In this document: in pieces, positions 5,485 to 7,447 of the stretch
Position numbering within the stretch: the first letter of the stretch is position 1
Layout of the letters: each line of letters starts with the position of its first letter
From: DATDCV01 sp036524155
GTDB lineage: Bacteria > Verrucomicrobiota > Verrucomicrobiia > Limisphaerales > UBA8199
Assembly (NCBI GenBank): GCA_036524155.1
Contig: DATDCV010000216.1
Location: forward strand, 1 to 7,447
Direction of reading: 5' to 3'
Length of the DNA: 7,447 bases
Notes under the pieces: model-generated
Seen by the model: the letters and a program-made list of their open reading frames with translations, nothing else
Told to the model about the DNA's origin: nothing
The model's database searches: none
Translations under genes and position numbers: made by a program

Positions 5485-5898
5485 ATGAGCAGCCGCCGCC
5501 AAATCGGATTCAGCAAGGTCAAGTTTGTGGGATTGCAGGGAGCAGTCGCTTTCGCCTTTGCCTTCTGCGTCCCGTGGTTTTTGGGTGGTGATTTTCCGAT
5601 TCGGCTCAGGCTCGTATTCGCCACGCTCGGCGCTTTAATGTTCGCGGGCTTCGCTCTCGTGTTGGCCCATCTTCTGGCAGGCACGCTAGAAGGGGATTAT
5701 GTGGAGAATGCCTTTCCGGCCTTGGGCCGTGGCAGGGTCAATCTCAAGACGGCCAAACTGGCGAAATGTCCGCACCCGTTGCTTTTCCGGATTATTGACG
5801 AGGAATCGCATGCTACCGCTGCACTCCCGCGGGCCTTCTGGTCAGACGATCCGAGCCTAGTCGCGGAGATCTTGATGCGAGTAAAAGGAGGGACCTGA
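5485..5898 (+). CDS. Cassette 4: membrane protein of unknown function with a soluble tail
   Basis: A 137-residue protein with a basic N-terminus (SSRRQIGFSKVK), two likely membrane helices (about 14-34 and 41-65), and a soluble C-terminal half of about 70 residues containing ENAFPALGRGRVNLKTAK and RAFWSDDPSLVAEILMRVK. No family is recognised. The ATG directly follows the core GTTACAC, so the gene has almost no leader within its cassette and must be initiated from upstream sequence or as leaderless/read-through mRNA. The TGA stop (5896-5898) is 2 bp before the attC box. Confidence 0.78.
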   Translation: MSSRRQIGFSKVKFVGLQGAVAFAFAFCVPWFLGGDFPIRLRLVFATLGALMFAGFALVLAHLLAGTLEGDYVENAFPALGRGRVNLKTAKLAKCPHPLLFRIIDEESHATAALPRAFWSDDPSLVAEILMRVKGGT

Positions 5899-5900
5899 AT

Positions 5901-5993
5901 GTGTAACCATCCGGCTGCTGGCAACGCCGGGATCGCGCCTTGCTTGCCAATTCAAAGACATTTACCCGGCGTGCCAGAGCCGGTTTGTTGGAC
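5901..5993 (+). other. attC site of cassette 4
   Basis: The site is 93 nt long. The left box is GTGTAAC (5901-5907) and the right core GTTGGAC (5987-5993), which fits GTTRRRY. Left arm CCGGCTGCTGGCAACGCCGGG (5911-5931) pairs with CCCGGCGTGCCAGAGCCGG (5965-5983), leaving an extra G and an extra A on the left. The loop is 5932-5964. Confidence 0.92.
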
Positions 5994-6020
5994 ATGACGG
6001 CGGCCTAGCCAAGAGCGCCC

Positions 6021-7304
6021 ATGAAGCAGTCTCGCCAGGTTACCCTTGTCGCCCTCGGGGCTGCTGTGTTCCTGGCCGCTTGCTCCGCCGCTCAGACTTC
6101 GCGCGAGCCGGTGTACCAGGGCAAGCCGCTGAGCGTCTGGTTGAAGCTGATGGGGAGCAAGGAATCGGAACTTCACAAGGGAGCGATCGACGCAATTCGG
6201 CAGACCGGCAGCAATGGCTTGCCCATGATGGTTGAGATCCTGCAGTCCCAAGACCCGACAGCACGGCGTGGTGCGTTTCGAGGATTGCATTTGCTAGGCT
6301 CCCAGGCCACGCCTGCTGTTCCAGTGCTTGGAGCGCTGCTCCAGCATCCCGACACCGCGGACGAGGCTTTATCGGCTCTATTGTACATCGGCCCCCCCGC
6401 GGTCCCGGTACTTTGCGCGGCTCTCACCAACCAAAGCCCCGCAGTGCGGGCTCTTGGGGCAAACGGCCTCAATCAACTCCACTGGACCTCTCCGCCATGG
6501 GTCGGGGCACAGAACCGGGCACAGGGCAGCGGCCTAGTGGATCCAAAGGTTGACGAACAGGTTATTGTGCCACTGCTGCTGCAGCGCACCCTCGACCCTG
6601 ATAAGAAGGTGCGGGAGTTTTCGAAGGCAGCCTTGGCCTCAACGAGCGCCAGAACTCCCAGTGTTGCGCCCACCATCTTATCGGCATGGACCAATTACCT
6701 GGGTCATGGAGACGCCGAGGTGCGCGCCCATGCAGCGGAGTCCGTGTTCTGCACCCTGCCGCAGGTTGAATCTATCGTGCCAGCGCTCATCAAACTGCTG
6801 GATGACCCAACAGGCGACGTCCGAGAGAAGGCCGCCGCCGCCTTCAGGAGTGTGTCTCGCATTTCGGTGTGGACCAATCGATATCCAGACCTCGAGGCCC
6901 GACTTTATGCCATAGAGTGGGGTCCCTCGTTAGCGGAACGCCCCAAAGACCCGCCGAACGACTCCGAGATCAAACAGAGACTTCCTGGGACTTGGGTTTG
7001 GCGGCGACGGCGGGCTGGCGGTGACCTTGAGGAGGGTTCGCTGACCATTTCCCCGGACGGAGCGTTCCAGAGCCACTGGACCGTCTCCCCCGTCGGGCGG
7101 GAGGCGACGCCTTACACATTTGAGGGCACATGGTGGGTCAAAGACGGATATTGGATTACCCGCAGCATGGGTGATGTTAACCACGACAGGATCCTGCGGG
7201 TGGACAACGAGCAGTTCGTATCTCAATGCGCTGGAATTGAGAGCAACGGCATATTGGTCCGCCCGACTGCCAGCGATCCGATCAAACGAACACGTGCAAA
7301 ATGA
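6021..7304 (+). CDS. Cassette 5: HEAT-repeat lipoprotein
   Basis: A 427-residue exported protein. The signal peptide MKQSRQVTLVALGAAVFLAA ends in lipobox LAAC with the lipidated Cys at 21. Residues about 28-40 (EPVYQGKPLSVWL) resemble the start of HEAT-repeat lipoproteins that I associate with Verrucomicrobiota. HEAT-like helical repeats follow, with the inner-helix pattern DPxxxVRxxAaxaL at about 78-93, 139-153, 192-205, 231-243 and 262-275; they likely form a protein-binding scaffold. A C-terminal domain (about 320-415), with GTWVW, TISPDGAFQSHWTV and FEGTWWVKDGYWIT, looks like a small beta-barrel of the lipocalin-like type. The partner is unknown. ATG 6021 lies 27 bp after the cassette core. 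The stop (7302-7304) is 1 bp before the remnant attC box GTCCA. It is long for a cassette gene. Confidence 0.85.
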   Translation: MKQSRQVTLVALGAAVFLAACSAAQTSREPVYQGKPLSVWLKLMGSKESELHKGAIDAIRQTGSNGLPMMVEILQSQDPTARRGAFRGLHLLGSQATPAVPVLGALLQHPDTADEALSALLYIGPPAVPVLCAALTNQSPAVRALGANGLNQLHWTSPPWVGAQNRAQGSGLVDPKVDEQVIVPLLLQRTLDPDKKVREFSKAALASTSARTPSVAPTILSAWTNYLGHGDAEVRAHAAESVFCTLPQVESIVPALIKLLDDPTGDVREKAAAAFRSVSRISVWTNRYPDLEARLYAIEWGPSLAERPKDPPNDSEIKQRLPGTWVWRRRRAGGDLEEGSLTISPDGAFQSHWTVSPVGREATPYTFEGTWWVKDGYWITRSMGDVNHDRILRVDNEQFVSQCAGIESNGILVRPTASDPIKRTRAK

Positions 7305-7305
7305 A

Positions 7306-7310
7306 GTCCA
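7306..7310 (+). other. Remnant of the cassette 5 attC left box, split by an intron
   Basis: Since the 5' core of this cassette is GTTGGAC, its 3' box should be GTCCAAC. The sequence after the lipoprotein stop is GTCCA, then intron sequence starts. The remaining arms and the right core of this attC should lie on the other side of the intron, beyond base 7447. The call rests on agreement with the rule shown by the four other cassettes, on its position right after the stop, and on the intron border falling exactly there. Confidence 0.75.
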
Positions 7311-7382
7311 ATCGGGTCGGCGGGGGGATTTCTCCCCCCGCCTCCCACACCACCGTACATGCGGGTCCGCGTACGGCGGTTC
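7311..7382 (-). ncRNA. Group II intron domains V and VI
   Basis: Domain V is the 34 nt complementary to 7349-7382. On the - strand ACCGCCGTAC pairs with GTACGGTGGT over 10 bp, with one G-T pair, around GCG-GACC-CGC and a two-base AT bulge on the 3' side, the standard domain V layout. The triad position reads CGC, the version known for IIC introns, rather than AGC. Domain VI follows as a hairpin with 9-bp GGCGGGGGG / CCCCCCGCC arms (7319-7327 and 7334-7342), then GACCCGAT at the 3' end. Domain V carries the catalytic metal-binding core of the ribozyme. Confidence 0.75.
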
Positions 7383-7447
7383 CTGGCAGTCCTTGCGGAT
7401 TTGAACAGCACTCTTTCTCTGCCACGATGATCGCTGCCCGGTAGCTC
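7311..7447 (-). mobile_element. Group II intron, class IIC-attC type, 3' end only
   Basis: On the - strand the window edge runs into a group II intron 3' end: domain V, then a GC-rich hairpin, then a terminal CCCGAT, followed by TGGAC of the attC bottom strand. Group IIC-attC introns are known to insert into the bottom strand of attC sites, so orientation, place and 3' end all fit. The 65 bases at 7383-7447 upstream of domain V have no stop in any of the three - frames, but I could not recognise reverse transcriptase sequence there. The intron ORF, if present, lies to the right of the window. The exact last base is uncertain by one or two. Confidence 0.72.

Larger units (their letters stand above)
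4234..7311 (+). mobile_element. Integron-type gene-cassette array, five cassettes, no intI in window
   Basis: Five cassettes in one orientation are bounded by GTT cores at 4234, 4643, 5058, 5478 and 5987; the fifth is cut by an intron at about 7311. Cutting between G and TT gives cassettes of about 409, 415, 420 and 509 bp, and one of more than 1.3 kb. In every cassette the 5' core and the 3' box are exact reverse complements (for example GTTACAC and GTGTAAC), although adjacent cassettes differ. This is the signature of modules that were circular and inserted one by one by an integron integrase. Each holds a single + strand gene filling most of its length, with the stop in or just before the attC. 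No IntI gene is seen, so this is either part of a long array or a cluster of attC sites without integrase. Confidence 0.88.

Noticed and set aside
7223..7411. 62-residue - strand reading frame through the intron end
   Set aside because: It crosses domain V, domain VI and the attC border, so it is structural RNA sequence rather than a gene.

Overview
The window suggests a high-GC environmental bacterium. I lean towards Verrucomicrobiota because of the HEAT-repeat lipoprotein beginning EPVYQGKPLSVWL, but that assignment is inference from memory of the family. Three parts can be told apart: a chromosomal flank, a tRNA-targeted integrase module, and an integron-type gene-cassette array broken at its right end by a group II intron.

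Flank (1-1907). The 3' end of a NifS/IscS cysteine desulfurase on the + strand converges on a complete UDP-N-acetylglucosamine 4-epimerase of the WbpP type on the - strand. A complete tRNA-Ala(CGC) with encoded CCA follows.

Integrase module (1908-3850). A 442-residue tyrosine recombinase starts 53 bp after the tRNA and reads away from it, which is the layout of an element integrated at a tRNA 3' end. Converging on it from the other strand are two small ribbon-helix-helix proteins that are paralogues of each other. Upstream of them a tandem 8-bp repeat overlaps a possible -10 box and could be their own operator. A hairpin with a T-rich tail ends the integrase transcript. No second copy of the tRNA 3' end lies in the window, so the far end of this element is not visible.

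Cassette array (about 4234-7311). Four consecutive attC recombination sites can be read directly (4554-4649, 4969-5064, 5389-5484, 5901-5993). Each has an outer core pair ending AAC / beginning GTT, inner arms that are near-perfect inverted repeats, and extra unpaired bases on the left arm. The 5' core of each cassette is the reverse complement of the 3' box of the same cassette: GTTCGGC/GCCGAAC, GTTAGGC/GCCTAAC, GTTATGC/GCATAAC, GTTACAC/GTGTAAC. This is what excision and insertion of circular cassettes at GTT produces. Each cassette holds one + strand gene: three small membrane proteins of unknown function, one small conserved soluble protein, and one large HEAT-repeat lipoprotein. No intI is present; the only recombinase is the tRNA-type one.

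Intron (7311-7447, - strand, partial). The fifth cassette has 5' core GTTGGAC, so its 3' box should read GTCCAAC. Just after the lipoprotein stop codon the sequence reads GTCCA and then changes into the 3' end of a group II intron, with a 34-nt domain V and a GC-rich domain VI hairpin on the - strand. The join fits the insertion habit of group IIC-attC introns, which enter the bottom strand of attC sites. The rest of the intron and of the fifth attC lie beyond the window.
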